Source of the DNA: JADFMN01 sp964529975
Lineage (GTDB): Bacteria; Armatimonadota; Fimbriimonadia; Fimbriimonadales; Fimbriimonadaceae
Reading direction: 5' to 3'
Assembly: GCA_964529975.1 (NCBI GenBank)
Contig: CAZGXW010000007.1
Span: forward strand, 1 to 64,000
DNA: 64,000 nt
Shown here piece after piece: positions 6,160-15,075 of the stretch. Position 1 is the stretch's first letter. Each line of letters begins with the position of its first letter. The notes below the pieces were generated by a model. The model did not search any database, was not told where the DNA came from, and saw nothing but the letters and a program-made list of their open reading frames with translations. A program made the position numbers and the translations under genes.

Positions 6160-8853
6160 ATGCTGAAACGTCCGCTTTTTGCCCTCGCCGTCCTGCTTTT
6201 TGCCCTTCCCGCACTCGCCCAAGACGACGAAAAGCAGGAGGAGCCTAAGAAGAACCCGGACGTCGAGAAGTACGAGGCTGCGATCAAGGACGCCAAGAAG
6301 TACGAAGGCGCGTTCACGATCTACACGAAGAAGGACGAGATCCTGCTCGAACTGCCGGAGGACAAGTTGGATCGGCTGTTCTTCGTCCAGCCGACCTTGC
6401 ACACTGGCTTTGCGGCGCTTCTCGGTCAGGCGGGCGAACCACTCTCCGACGGGCCGATCGACGTCTTCAAGTTCAAGCGGACGGAGGACAAGGTCTTACT
6501 CGTCCGACCGAACACGCGGTACCGCTGGAACGAGGGCGATCCTTTGGCCCTTGCCAGCCAGAGGACTTTCCCTGAAGCGATCGTCGCTAACTTCTCGGTC
6601 GAGCAGAAGCACCCCGAGAAGAAACTCCTTCTTATCGATGTCGGCCAGTTGTTCCAGGGCACAGTGTTCGACTTGGCGCAATTCGTCAACGTAAGCGCGG
6701 GCGGAGCGGCGATGCTCGATCGCGAACTGACGACAGTGGACACGATCAGGGCGCTCCCGGACGCAACGATCGTTCGGATGAACGTCCACTTCCGCTCGCA
6801 GGGTGGCGGTGGCGAGATGGACGAACTGATGGCGCTTCTCGGCCTGGGCTCGCCGAACCACCTGGAGGACCAGAAGAGCATTCCGTTCAAGGTGACCTAC
6901 ACGCTTTGGTACCGAAAGGACAGCGACTATGTGCCGCGGGTGGCGGACACTCGTATCGGCTATTTCACCCAGGACTACTTCAACGTATCCAGGTTCAATC
7001 TGGACGATAGGACGGAGCGGTACATCGCGCGCTTCAACGTCAAAAAGCGCAATCCGTTCGCGCCTGTGTCGGACGCCGCCGAGCCGCTCGTGTGGTACAT
7101 CGATCCCAGCGTTCCGAAGAAGTTTCGGCCAGGCGTGCGCGCCGGCATCCTGGCCTGGAACAAGGCCTTTGAAAAGGCCGGGATCACGAACGCGATCGAA
7201 GTCAGGGACGCACCCGAGAACGATCCGAACTGGGACCACGCCGACGGTCGGCACAACCTTGTGCGCTGGAACATGAGCGAGGACGCTGCGTATGCCGTCG
7301 CTTGGTTCAGGATCGACCCGATTTCAGGCGAAGTCTTGAGCGCCGCCGTCTCGGTCGACGCCAACTATGCCTCAGCGATGCTTCAGGAGTACGAGTTCAC
7401 GCTTCGTCAGGGGCGCCTCGCTGATCTGAGCGCGAAGGCATTGCTTCGACCGGCTGAGGGCGAACCTGACCCGCTTCAGACGCTTGTTACCGGTAAGGAG
7501 CCGAAGAGCGGTCGTTTGCTCGACGTCTTGAAGGCGCGAGGGTGGAACAACGGGCACTGCGAGTACGCCAGCGAACTCGCGTCGAGCGCGGCGATGGGTT
7601 GGGCCGCCCTCGTGGCCAATGGGAGCAAGGTCACAGAAGACGACTTCATGCAGCAGTTTGTCGCGGACCTGGTGATGCACGAAGTCGGGCACTGCCTTGG
7701 TCTCAGGCACAACTTCGCGGGTTCGACGCAGTGGCGCCTGAGCGAGATGACCAACGACGCCAAGGTCCGAGAGCGCGGGCTCAGTGCCAGCGTCATGGAC
7801 TACACGCCCGTGAACACGGCCGCGGTCCTGCGCGGCGAGGGCGTGTTTTTCAACGTTGCGCCCGGACCATACGACCTCTGGGCAATCGAGTACGGATACA
7901 CGCAGTTCAATGCAAAGTCGCCTGCGGACGAGACTTCACATCTCGCGGCCATCGCCAAGCGATCCGGCGAACCTGGGCACATCTTCTTGACGGACGAGGA
8001 CGCGGACGGGCTGAACCCGTTGGCCGTGCGGTTCGACCTCGGTTCCGACACGATCGAGTGGATCAAGGCCGACATCGCGGGGAACGACTCTGTTCGCAAG
8101 TACGCGATTGAGAAGTTGACTAAGGACGGCGAGTCTTATGACCTGCGAACGCGGCTTGTGCTCGGTTCCTACATGAGGAGCATGCAGTCCGTTATGATGG
8201 CGACCCGGTTCGTCGGCGGCGTCGAGATGCGGCGGATCCACAAGGGCGACGTGAATGAGCGTCCGACCCTCGTTCCCGTCGATCCAAAGATCCAGCGCCA
8301 GGCGATGAAGATGATCATCGACCAAGTGCTCATGAAAGAGACCGTCGAACTTCCGGACAACGTGATGTTCAACCTCACGATGGATCCGAACGAGGGGACG
8401 GGCGGCTTCTGGAACGCGCCGCTGCGCTCGATCGTCGGCGGCAACCAGATCGCGGTCCTTTCCGCCCTAATGTCCGGTTCGAAACTGGATCGCATCCTTG
8501 AGAACGACTTCAAGTTGGAGCGTGCGAAGGACAGGTACACGATCGCCGAACACTACAACTGGCTGTTCGCGGCCGTGTTCAAGGAAGTCGGGCAGAACAA
8601 GAACATCACGACGATGCGGCGCGACCTCCAACGGTACATGGTCGAGGGCCTGATCTTGCAGGCCGGTGCCCCGTCGCGGGCCATTGCTGACGATGCCCGC
8701 GTCGTGGCTTCACAAGGACTCGCGCGGCTGAAGGCCAGGTTCGACAAGCAGATCGCGGCCAGCAAGGGCCTGGACGAACTGACGCTGCTTCACCTCAAGG
8801 ACGTCTCTCAGAGGATCGCGCGGTTCCAGAACCGCGTGGTCACAGGACGATAG
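6160..8853 (+). CDS. Secreted zinc-dependent metalloprotease, DUF5117/DUF5118 type
   Basis: An 897-residue secreted protein. Residues 1-20 form a signal peptide (LFALAVLLFALPALAQ), followed by a charged Lys/Glu linker. The catalytic region carries MHEVGHCLGLRHNF; His507 and His511 with Glu508 form the HEXXH zinc site and a third His comes from RHNF, as in metzincins. This layout is typical of the large DUF4953/DUF5117 metalloproteases of Bacteroidota, Acidobacteriota and relatives. ATG 6160 is preceded by GGAG. It is the first of three genes with almost no gap (ATG of the next follows the stop directly). Substrates are unknown. Confidence 0.9.
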   Translation: MLKRPLFALAVLLFALPALAQDDEKQEEPKKNPDVEKYEAAIKDAKKYEGAFTIYTKKDEILLELPEDKLDRLFFVQPTLHTGFAALLGQAGEPLSDGPIDVFKFKRTEDKVLLVRPNTRYRWNEGDPLALASQRTFPEAIVANFSVEQKHPEKKLLLIDVGQLFQGTVFDLAQFVNVSAGGAAMLDRELTTVDTIRALPDATIVRMNVHFRSQGGGGEMDELMALLGLGSPNHLEDQKSIPFKVTYTLWYRKDSDYVPRVADTRIGYFTQDYFNVSRFNLDDRTERYIARFNVKKRNPFAPVSDAAEPLVWYIDPSVPKKFRPGVRAGILAWNKAFEKAGITNAIEVRDAPENDPNWDHADGRHNLVRWNMSEDAAYAVAWFRIDPISGEVLSAAVSVDANYASAMLQEYEFTLRQGRLADLSAKALLRPAEGEPDPLQTLVTGKEPKSGRLLDVLKARGWNNGHCEYASELASSAAMGWAALVANGSKVTEDDFMQQFVADLVMHEVGHCLGLRHNFAGSTQWRLSEMTNDAKVRERGLSASVMDYTPVNTAAVLRGEGVFFNVAPGPYDLWAIEYGYTQFNAKSPADETSHLAAIAKRSGEPGHIFLTDEDADGLNPLAVRFDLGSDTIEWIKADIAGNDSVRKYAIEKLTKDGESYDLRTRLVLGSYMRSMQSVMMATRFVGGVEMRRIHKGDVNERPTLVPVDPKIQRQAMKMIIDQVLMKETVELPDNVMFNLTMDPNEGTGGFWNAPLRSIVGGNQIAVLSALMSGSKLDRILENDFKLERAKDRYTIAEHYNWLFAAVFKEVGQNKNITTMRRDLQRYMVEGLILQAGAPSRAIADDARVVASQGLARLKARFDKQIAASKGLDELTLLHLKDVSQRIARFQNRVVTGR

Positions 8854-9843
8854 ATGTCGGACGGAACCGTCGCTGCGGGCACGATCGCCGATGAACTGAG
8901 GCAGTTCATCGATGACGCGCTCGCAGCCGCGGGAGGCGACCCAACTCCGTTGCGGCCGAGCCACCGAGTGCCTTTCCATTGGCCGCCTCATCCGGTCAGT
9001 TTCGACTACCACGTCCTGCCCAGCGATTGGACAGGCAAGGCGCAGTTCGAGGCGCACGGTGAGACGTTCGACGTCCAGGTCGCTAGGACTAGCGCGGGCG
9101 TGTTCGGCAAGTGTGAGCGGCTGTGGAACGAGGCGAAGGGCGACACGGTCGAAGACATGCTGGCGAACCTTAAGGAAGGCTGCGAGCCGTACTTCCAACG
9201 CCAGTTCGCGATCGGAAACACAATCGGTATCGACAGGCGGTACGACGGTCTGCTCCAAGACCTCCCTCCTCTGGCACTCGTCAAACTGCTCTACTGCTCC
9301 GACCGGGACGTTGCGCACGAGGCCCACACGATCATCGAGACAAGGGCCAGCAGCGGCCTCTTTTCGGAGGCGTTGATCGAGGTCCTCAACGACCGCAAGC
9401 ACCCGAACCGGCGGACGGCGCAATGGTGCGTGCTCGACCTTTGCGAGGACCTGCCCGCGTTCTTCCCTAAGTCCAGCGACCAGGGACGGGCGATCTCTGC
9501 GATCAAGAACCTCATGTGGGAAGCCGAGGACGACCATGCCCGGACGATCTATAAGGCCGGAGTCGTCTTGGGAGGACAGATCTGCACCGATCCGGCTGCC
9601 GACGCGTTGGTCTCGACGATCGGGGCGCCCAGTCGGATTGGCAGACGGTCCGCGATCCACGCCGTGTTCCACCTTGCCGAGTGGATGCCCTCGCGAAAGG
9701 GCCAGATCCTCACGAAACTCCGCAACGCAGCCGCCCAAGACCCTGAGCCGCTCTTGAGAGACTTTGCATCGAGCATGGTGCGCGACATCGAGGCTGGAGC
9801 AAACGAACACGCGACCGAGCCAGTGTTCCCAGACGAGGCTTGA
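8854..9843 (+). CDS. Conserved hypothetical protein, alpha-helical repeat-like
   Basis: A 329-residue cytoplasmic protein that I do not recognise. Its first 110 residues contain an apparent alpha/beta region (HPVSFDYHVLPSDWTGKAQF). The rest is mostly helical, with repeated segments such as ALIEVLNDRKHPNRRTAQWC and AVFHLAEWMPSRKGQILTKL that look like HEAT-type repeats. There is no signal peptide or membrane segment. It starts immediately after the metalloprotease stop and its own stop overlaps the region just before the DD-peptidase gene, so the three genes are probably one transcript. Function unknown. Confidence 0.75.
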   Translation: MSDGTVAAGTIADELRQFIDDALAAAGGDPTPLRPSHRVPFHWPPHPVSFDYHVLPSDWTGKAQFEAHGETFDVQVARTSAGVFGKCERLWNEAKGDTVEDMLANLKEGCEPYFQRQFAIGNTIGIDRRYDGLLQDLPPLALVKLLYCSDRDVAHEAHTIIETRASSGLFSEALIEVLNDRKHPNRRTAQWCVLDLCEDLPAFFPKSSDQGRAISAIKNLMWEAEDDHARTIYKAGVVLGGQICTDPAADALVSTIGAPSRIGRRSAIHAVFHLAEWMPSRKGQILTKLRNAAAQDPEPLLRDFASSMVRDIEAGANEHATEPVFPDEA

Positions 9844-9845
9844 CG

Positions 9846-11084
9846 ATGGTCAGCGTTCTCCTTCTGATCGCCAACGCCCAGTCCGTGATCGATGGCGTGC
9901 TCGATGATCCCGCACTGAAAGGCGCGGTTCCCGGCACTTGCGCACTGACTCTCGACGGCGGCGAGGTGTACTCGAAGTACGGAGACCTGCGCTTGGTTCC
10001 GGCCAGCAATCAAAAGATCCTGACGGCCCTTTATGCCGCGCACGTGTTGGGCATGGACTTCCGCCCGCGCACTCGCATTTGGCGCGAGAAGGACCGAGTC
10101 ATCGTCGATGCTCCTGGCGACCCAACGATCACACGGGCACAACTCCTTGGAACAAGGGAGAAACTCGGGATACCGGCTGACTCAGCAATCTACGTGCGCC
10201 AAGCATTCAAGCCGCGAGTCCCTCCATCGTGGGAGTTCGACGACCTTCCCAACCGCTATGCCGCACGTGTGACCTCGTTGAGTTTTGACCGAGGCGGGTT
10301 CGAGGTCTGGAGCGAGAACGGTCGTTTGCGGCCCCTCGACCCCGCGTACAAGATCACGTTGCGGCACATGCCCGACGAAGGGAACGCGCGAGTCGAATAC
10401 GACCCTGAGAAGCGCTTGGCAATCGTCCGCGGAACTCTTACTGGCACACGCATGATCGAGGCTTTTGCGATCCCGGACCCGGACGTCGTTGCGGCACGGC
10501 TGTTCGGCGGCACGATCGTGCACACGGACACGGTGCCCTCACGCGAGCCGGACCACACGATTCTCGGGCCGTCTGTGCGAGAGATCCTGAAAGAGTGCCT
10601 GGAAAAGAGCGACAACAACTTTGCGGAACACCTCTTGCTCATGGCCGCGACGCGAAGAGAGCCCCTGCCTAAAGACGAGTATGGCGAGGCCGGAAAGCGG
10701 TTCAAGGCGTTCTTGGAGGATGTCGTCGGCCTGGAAAGGGACTCGGCGCGCCCGATCGACGGGAGCGGCATGAGCCGTCACAACTACGTCACTCCCCGCG
10801 CGTTTTGCCGTGCATTGAACTGGGCCTACAAGCAATCTTGGCGGGAGGACTTCCTTAAGGCGCTGGCGGAACCCGGCGAAGGGACCCTCAGCAGCCGGCT
10901 GCCCTCAAGCAGTTTTGTCGGCAAGACTGGCACGCTTAGTGCAGTAACATGCCTGACAGGATATGTGACGACCCGATCGGGCCGAACCCTGGCCGTGAGC
11001 CTGTTGTTCAACAACGCTCTCGCGCCGGCGAGTGAGGTCCGGGGGCTCCAGGACCGGGTGATTGCGATCCTTGAGAGAGGTTGA
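9846..11084 (+). CDS. dacB: D-alanyl-D-alanine carboxypeptidase/endopeptidase, PBP4 (S13) family
   Basis: A peptidoglycan DD-peptidase of the S13 family, 412 residues. The three penicillin-binding motifs are SNQK (Ser54, Lys57), SDN (255-257) and KTG (360-362). The N-terminal hydrophobic stretch is short (MVSVLLLIANA), so export is probable but the signal is weak. I take ATG 9846, which has GAGG seven bases upstream, and not the TTG at 9840, which would be too close to it. Compared with E. coli PBP4 the protein is shorter, implying a reduced insertion domain. It follows the hypothetical gene by 2 bases. Confidence 0.9.
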   Translation: MVSVLLLIANAQSVIDGVLDDPALKGAVPGTCALTLDGGEVYSKYGDLRLVPASNQKILTALYAAHVLGMDFRPRTRIWREKDRVIVDAPGDPTITRAQLLGTREKLGIPADSAIYVRQAFKPRVPPSWEFDDLPNRYAARVTSLSFDRGGFEVWSENGRLRPLDPAYKITLRHMPDEGNARVEYDPEKRLAIVRGTLTGTRMIEAFAIPDPDVVAARLFGGTIVHTDTVPSREPDHTILGPSVREILKECLEKSDNNFAEHLLLMAATRREPLPKDEYGEAGKRFKAFLEDVVGLERDSARPIDGSGMSRHNYVTPRAFCRALNWAYKQSWREDFLKALAEPGEGTLSSRLPSSSFVGKTGTLSAVTCLTGYVTTRSGRTLAVSLLFNNALAPASEVRGLQDRVIAILERG

Positions 11085-11085
11085 C

Positions 11086-11418
11086 GTGAAAAACGACATC
11101 CGCACGATGGACATCGGAAAGGTGGTCTTCCCCACCCGCGCGCTGATCGTGCTCCTTGGAATCGGATTCCTCGACTTGATCGTGACGGCGGTGCTCCACG
11201 CGAACGGCTCGATCGTCGAACTGAACCCGCTCATGCGACCCTTGATCGAGCGCAGCGAGTGGCTCTTCGCGTTTGTCAAGTCGCTCACGCTTTTCACAGC
11301 GTGGTTTGTTCTAGCGTGGTACGCGAAGCAGAACCTAGGCTTCGTGCGCAAGACCTGCATCGTTGGCGCGGCCGCCTACTTCGCGATCTGGTGCGCCTGG
11401 TTCTTCTCGACCGCGTAG
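11086..11418 (+). CDS. Small membrane protein, DUF5658-like
   Basis: A 110-residue protein with three predicted membrane helices (about residues 12-30, 58-75 and 85-105). The second half of the first helix is followed by NGSIVELNPLMRPLI, the Glu-Asn-Pro motif seen in DUF5658 proteins, which have one helix ending before an ExNP loop. I chose GTG 11086, which has AGAGAGG five bases upstream; a TTG at 11062 lies inside the previous gene. Its 3' end overlaps the convergent DUF1385 gene by 84 bases. Function unknown. Confidence 0.7.
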   Translation: MKNDIRTMDIGKVVFPTRALIVLLGIGFLDLIVTAVLHANGSIVELNPLMRPLIERSEWLFAFVKSLTLFTAWFVLAWYAKQNLGFVRKTCIVGAAAYFAIWCAWFFSTA

Positions 11419-12486
11419 CGCGACCGGAGTGTAGTCGTCGCTGTTGGTCAGTTCACCCTGCTCCTCCGCGATGACCGCTGCCTCTAGCGCTGCGATCGCG
11501 ACTTCAGCATGGCGCTCGTCGGGCTCGGCGGTCGTGATCAGTTGCGTCTTAAGCCCAGGCCACAGGACGATGTTCACCCACATCTCGTTCTTGAACTTGC
11601 CCGCTAGACGGATAATCTCGTAACTGATCCCCGCAACGATCGGGAGCAGGGCAATCTCGACCGGCAGGCGCGTAAGAGCAATGAGCCAACTCGCCGAGTC
11701 GGAAGGAACGATCAAGTCGCGCGGTACGAACGGAAAGAGAAGAAAACTGACAATGAAGACCAGAAGCGCGAAGTTCGTCCCGCACCTCGGGTGCAGGCGC
11801 GTCTGGCGAAGACAGTTCTCAGGAGTGAGTTCCACGCCTTCTTCCATGGCGTTGATGGCCTGGTGCTCGGCGCCGTGGAACCGGAACACCTCCAAGATGG
11901 CCGGATAGCGTCGGATTGCGGCGACGTATCCGATGAACATCACCAACTTGATCGTCTCCACAAGCACGGTCGTGAACATCCCGCGCTCGTTGCCTTGCGG
12001 TTCGAATCCGATCGACTTCCCAAACTCCGAGATGTACTGTCCCGCGAAGTTCGGGAAAACGTTGAAGATCAAAAACCCGATGACGAGCGAGAAAATGAGC
12101 GTCGCGCCCAGGATGACCTTGTCGCAGACCGCTTGATTGCGCTCATAGAACTCTTGCATCCGCGAAGGAGGCTTGTCCTTGTGCCTCTCGGGATGCACCA
12201 TCTCGCCCTCCTCCGGTTGGAACTTGGCGTCCAGTTGCACATCCCCTGCGATCCGCATGGCGCGCATGCCCAGGCCCATCGTGTCCAGCAACGCGAACGT
12301 GCCACGAAGGAACGGCTTGAGGAGCCACTTTTGCCGACCGATCCAGGTCTTCTCGATGGGCTCAGTCTTGACGAAGATCTTGCCGTTCGGAGCGCGGCAA
12401 GCGACCGAGTAGTGGTTGGGCGAGCGCATCATCACCCCTTCCACCACGGCCATCCCACCGTAGGACTTCTTCTTCTCGTCCGGCAT
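11335..12486 (-). CDS. DUF1385 family membrane protein
   Basis: A 383-residue integral membrane protein. It begins with YGGMAVVEGVMMRSPNHYSV, the hallmark of DUF1385, and contains RFHGAEHQAINAMEEG and LRQTRLHPRCGTNF, the conserved His/Glu/Cys-rich core, between four or five membrane helices. The family is widespread and its biochemical role is not established. The last about 30 residues are hydrophilic and Arg/Glu/Gly-rich and are encoded on the strand opposite the end of the DUF5658-like gene. The ATG at 12486 has no Shine-Dalgarno sequence but TAGACT lies 7 bases upstream. Confidence 0.93.
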   Translation of the reverse strand: MPDEKKKSYGGMAVVEGVMMRSPNHYSVACRAPNGKIFVKTEPIEKTWIGRQKWLLKPFLRGTFALLDTMGLGMRAMRIAGDVQLDAKFQPEEGEMVHPERHKDKPPSRMQEFYERNQAVCDKVILGATLIFSLVIGFLIFNVFPNFAGQYISEFGKSIGFEPQGNERGMFTTVLVETIKLVMFIGYVAAIRRYPAILEVFRFHGAEHQAINAMEEGVELTPENCLRQTRLHPRCGTNFALLVFIVSFLLFPFVPRDLIVPSDSASWLIALTRLPVEIALLPIVAGISYEIIRLAGKFKNEMWVNIVLWPGLKTQLITTAEPDERHAEVAIAALEAAVIAEEQGELTNSDDYTPVALRGREEPGAPDREVGGRANDAGLAHEA

Positions 12487-12493
12487 TGCTTTG

Positions 12494-12499
12494 AGTCTA
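12494..12499 (-). promoter_or_regulatory. Putative -10 box (TAGACT), DUF1385 gene
   Basis: TAGACT on the minus strand with a 7-base gap to the ATG at 12486. It suggests a leaderless transcript. Confidence 0.5.
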
Positions 12500-12540
12500 C
12501 CTATCGGGTTTCTGGGAGTCGGGGACGAGGGCGAGGACGG

Positions 12541-12546
12541 TAATCT
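12541..12546 (+). promoter_or_regulatory. Putative -10 box (TAATCT), NIF3-like gene
   Basis: TAATCT with a 7-base gap to the ATG at 12554. This favours 12554 over the in-frame ATG at 12548 as the start. Confidence 0.4.
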
Positions 12547-12553
12547 GATGCCG

Positions 12554-13642
12554 ATGGCCACGGTCCGCGACGTCCTTGATGCGCTGGAAGCCATCGCCCC
12601 GTCCCGATACGCCTTCTCCTTCGACCGGATCGGGCTCCAGGTCGGGGATCCATCAGCACAAGTCGATCGCCTCGTCGTCTCGCTCGATCCTTCCCTGTCC
12701 GCGATCAGGTTCGCCCAAAGTAGCGGGGCGCAGATGCTCGTTTCGCACCACCCTGTAATCTGGGATCCGATCAAAACTGTCCGAATCGACGACGCAAAGG
12801 GCGAGGCCCTATTCACGCTCATCGCCGGCAAGATCGCTTTTGCTGCAGCCCACACGAACTGGGACGCCGCCCCTGGTGGAATCAACGATGTGCTTGCCGA
12901 ACTGATCGGCCTTCAGGAAGTCCGTGCCGTGGGCTCGGTCAGCGAAAAAGAACAGTACAAGGTCGTTGTGACGGTCACGAGTGCAGAGTCGGAAGCGTTG
13001 ATCGACGCCATGTCCCACGCCGGCGCCGGAGTGATCGGGCTCTACGAGCGCTGTGCGTTCAGCGTTGATGGCACCGGCACCTTTGTCGGCAGCAGTGGAT
13101 CGAATCCGGCGGTGGGCAAGGCTGGCGCCGTCGAACAGGTCGACGAGACGCGCATCGAAATGCTGTGCCCAAGCGATGCGCTGACTGAAGTAGGAGAGGC
13201 AATCAGTCGTGTGCATCCCTACGAGGAACCGGCCTACGACGTTTTCCCAGTCAAGCCCGTGAAGGGGCAACCGATTTCGCGCATGGGACGGCTGCCTGCG
13301 CCCATGTCTTTGCCTCAGTTCCGCGACCATCTCGATCGGTCGCTCGCGACGCGAACGCTTGTCTGCGGGCCGGCGGACAGGCAGATCGAGACGGTGGTTG
13401 TTTGTGGCGGCGCAGCCGCCGACGAATGGCATGTAGGCAATGCGGACGCGTTTGTCACAGGCGAAGTGCCGCACCATCTCATGGTCGAGGCGAGCGAAAG
13501 CGGCAAGGTGATCGCTGCTGCCGGCCACTTTGCCACAGAGAACCCTGGCGCGCTGCGCCTAGGCGACCTCCTTCACTCCGCCACTGGAATCGAAGTCTTG
13601 AAGTTCGAGCCGGAGCCAGGCGAAAGCGGTCGACCAAGGTAG
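12554..13642 (+). CDS. NIF3-like dinuclear metal centre protein (YbgI/DUF34 family)
   Basis: A 362-residue member of the NIF3/DUF34 family. LVSHHPVIWD near residues 60-70, AAHTNWDAAPGGIN near 98-111 and the C-terminal AAGHFATEN supply the His, Asp and Glu ligands of the two-metal centre. The middle about 110 residues (from YKVVVTVTSAES) match the PII-like insert found in longer members. The family has been linked to GTP cyclohydrolase-type annotation, but its activity is not settled. The start could also be the ATG at 12548. It is divergent from the DUF1385 gene, sharing a 60-base promoter region. Confidence 0.9.
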   Translation: MATVRDVLDALEAIAPSRYAFSFDRIGLQVGDPSAQVDRLVVSLDPSLSAIRFAQSSGAQMLVSHHPVIWDPIKTVRIDDAKGEALFTLIAGKIAFAAAHTNWDAAPGGINDVLAELIGLQEVRAVGSVSEKEQYKVVVTVTSAESEALIDAMSHAGAGVIGLYERCAFSVDGTGTFVGSSGSNPAVGKAGAVEQVDETRIEMLCPSDALTEVGEAISRVHPYEEPAYDVFPVKPVKGQPISRMGRLPAPMSLPQFRDHLDRSLATRTLVCGPADRQIETVVVCGGAAADEWHVGNADAFVTGEVPHHLMVEASESGKVIAAAGHFATENPGALRLGDLLHSATGIEVLKFEPEPGESGRPR

Positions 13643-13644
13643 GC

Positions 13645-13650
13645 CACAAT
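13645..13650 (+). promoter_or_regulatory. Putative -10 box (CACAAT)
   Basis: CACAAT with an 8-base gap to the ATG at 13659. It lies in the 16-base gap after the NIF3-like gene; no ribosome-binding site is present. Confidence 0.35.
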
Positions 13651-13658
13651 GGGCGCTA

Positions 13659-14672
13659 ATGCACATCGTCGCCTTTGCGGTCTTGTTCATCGTCACGGCC
13701 ATCCTCACGGCCGCAGAAATGGCTACGTTCAGCGCGCGTCCCGAACGCATGAGGCAGGTCGCCGAGGCAGGTGACCGGCGCGGACGCCTCGTTCTCGCCT
13801 TCCAACGCTCTCCTGTCTCCTTCTTGGCCGCTGGCCAGGTCATCGCGACCTTTGGATCGCTCGCGATCGGTGCGATCATGCAAGCGCAGGTCGTACCGAT
13901 GCTCTCACGATGGATCGGAAGTCCGTTCGAGTTGACTCAGAGACAAGTCGACGGCATCGCCGCGTTCGTCGCATTGACGTTCTTCACCGTGATCGCCTTG
14001 ATCCTCACCAACGTGGTGCCGAAACAAATCGGGTTTGACCACGCGGACGAGATTGCGATCCGCTGTTCGCGACCCATGCGTCTCCTGATCCGGCTGACAA
14101 GGCCCATCGCCTGGATCGTCACGGTGACAAGTCAAGTGTTCGAGCGCGCAGTCAACCGGCAAGTCAAGCGCGGGTCACGCGTCACTGAAGCCGACTTGCT
14201 CACCCTAGTGGCCGAGGGCATCCGCATCGGAGCCTTGGACGAGCGCGAGACCGCGTTCGTGAAGAACGCCCTCCGCCTTAGCGACATCTCGGTCAGGCAA
14301 GAGATGACGCCATGGCATGCTGTCGAAGCCGTAGACGCCGCGTGGCCCATGAGCAAAATCGATGAGGCCGTACGCAGGTCGACTCACGCGTATATTCCTG
14401 TCTACAGACTGGACTCAGACCGCACCGTCGGCGTTTTGCGCGCGCGCGACTGGCTTGCATCCGCGTCTGTTCCATCGGCGATCGACCCTTACCTCGATCC
14501 GCCGGTCGTGGTCCGTGCAGACGGCTCAACGATCACCGTCTTCGAAGCCCTCAAGGGCGCGGACACCCGCATCGTGTTCGTACAGGACGAGCATGGTGCG
14601 ACTTGCGGAATTCTCTCGCTCAATGACGCCGTCCGCCTGCTGGCGGGCGAAATGAAATCGCTCGATGCCTGA
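13659..14672 (+). CDS. CNNM/CorC-type membrane protein (DUF21 plus CBS pair)
   Basis: A 337-residue inner-membrane protein of the hemolysin C/CorB/CNNM group linked to magnesium and divalent-cation export. Residues 1-140 form the DUF21 membrane domain with three or four helices, including TAAEMATFSA and ILTNVVPKQIGFDHAD. SDISVRQEMTPWHAVEAVDA near residue 210 is the usual entry to the CBS pair, which ends at about 330. The usual C-terminal CorC/HlyC domain is absent, so this is a short member. Cation specificity is not evident. Confidence 0.88.
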   Translation: MHIVAFAVLFIVTAILTAAEMATFSARPERMRQVAEAGDRRGRLVLAFQRSPVSFLAAGQVIATFGSLAIGAIMQAQVVPMLSRWIGSPFELTQRQVDGIAAFVALTFFTVIALILTNVVPKQIGFDHADEIAIRCSRPMRLLIRLTRPIAWIVTVTSQVFERAVNRQVKRGSRVTEADLLTLVAEGIRIGALDERETAFVKNALRLSDISVRQEMTPWHAVEAVDAAWPMSKIDEAVRRSTHAYIPVYRLDSDRTVGVLRARDWLASASVPSAIDPYLDPPVVVRADGSTITVFEALKGADTRIVFVQDEHGATCGILSLNDAVRLLAGEMKSLDA

Positions 14673-14679
14673 TCGGCGG

Positions 14680-14685
14680 TAACCT
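14680..14685 (+). promoter_or_regulatory. Putative -10 box (TAACCT)
   Basis: TAACCT with a 6-base gap to the ATG at 14692 of the VOC gene; no Shine-Dalgarno sequence is visible. Confidence 0.4.
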
Positions 14686-14691
14686 GGGACC

Positions 14692-15075
14692 ATGCCGCAG
14701 ATGCTGTCCGTCGCCCCGGTTCTCGTCGTGCGCGACATCCATGCCTCTGTCGCGTACTGGCGCGAACAGCTCGGGTTTGACACGGACCAGGTCTACGGTG
14801 GCGGTTTTGCGATGCCGTCGCGCGACGGCGTGACGGTCATGCTCGCGCAGGCTCCGCACGGCGTCGACCCACCGATCCCCAACTGGCGCGTCGTCGACAA
14901 GACGAACAACGTCTACATCTGGGTCGACGACGCTGCAGCCTTCTATCAGGAGGCGCAAGAACGAGGGGCGACGATCGACTACACGCTCTATGACACGCCC
15001 TGGGGTACGCGCGAATTCGGCATCCAAGACCTCGACGACCACGACATCACGTTTGGGCAGGTCCTCCGGAAGTGA
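14692..15075 (+). CDS. VOC-family (glyoxalase/bleomycin-resistance fold) protein
   Basis: A 127-residue vicinal-oxygen-chelate protein. It shows the paired beta-alpha-beta modules: LSVAPVLVVRDIHASVAYWR at the N-terminus and the typical end GTREFGIQDLDDHDITFGQ. YIWVDDAAAFYQEAQERGA is the second-module helix. Members include glyoxalases, dioxygenases and drug-binding proteins; the substrate cannot be told from this sequence. The stop overlaps the GTG start of the GH76-like gene (GTGA), so the two are translationally coupled. Confidence 0.88.
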   Translation: MPQMLSVAPVLVVRDIHASVAYWREQLGFDTDQVYGGGFAMPSRDGVTVMLAQAPHGVDPPIPNWRVVDKTNNVYIWVDDAAAFYQEAQERGATIDYTLYDTPWGTREFGIQDLDDHDITFGQVLRK

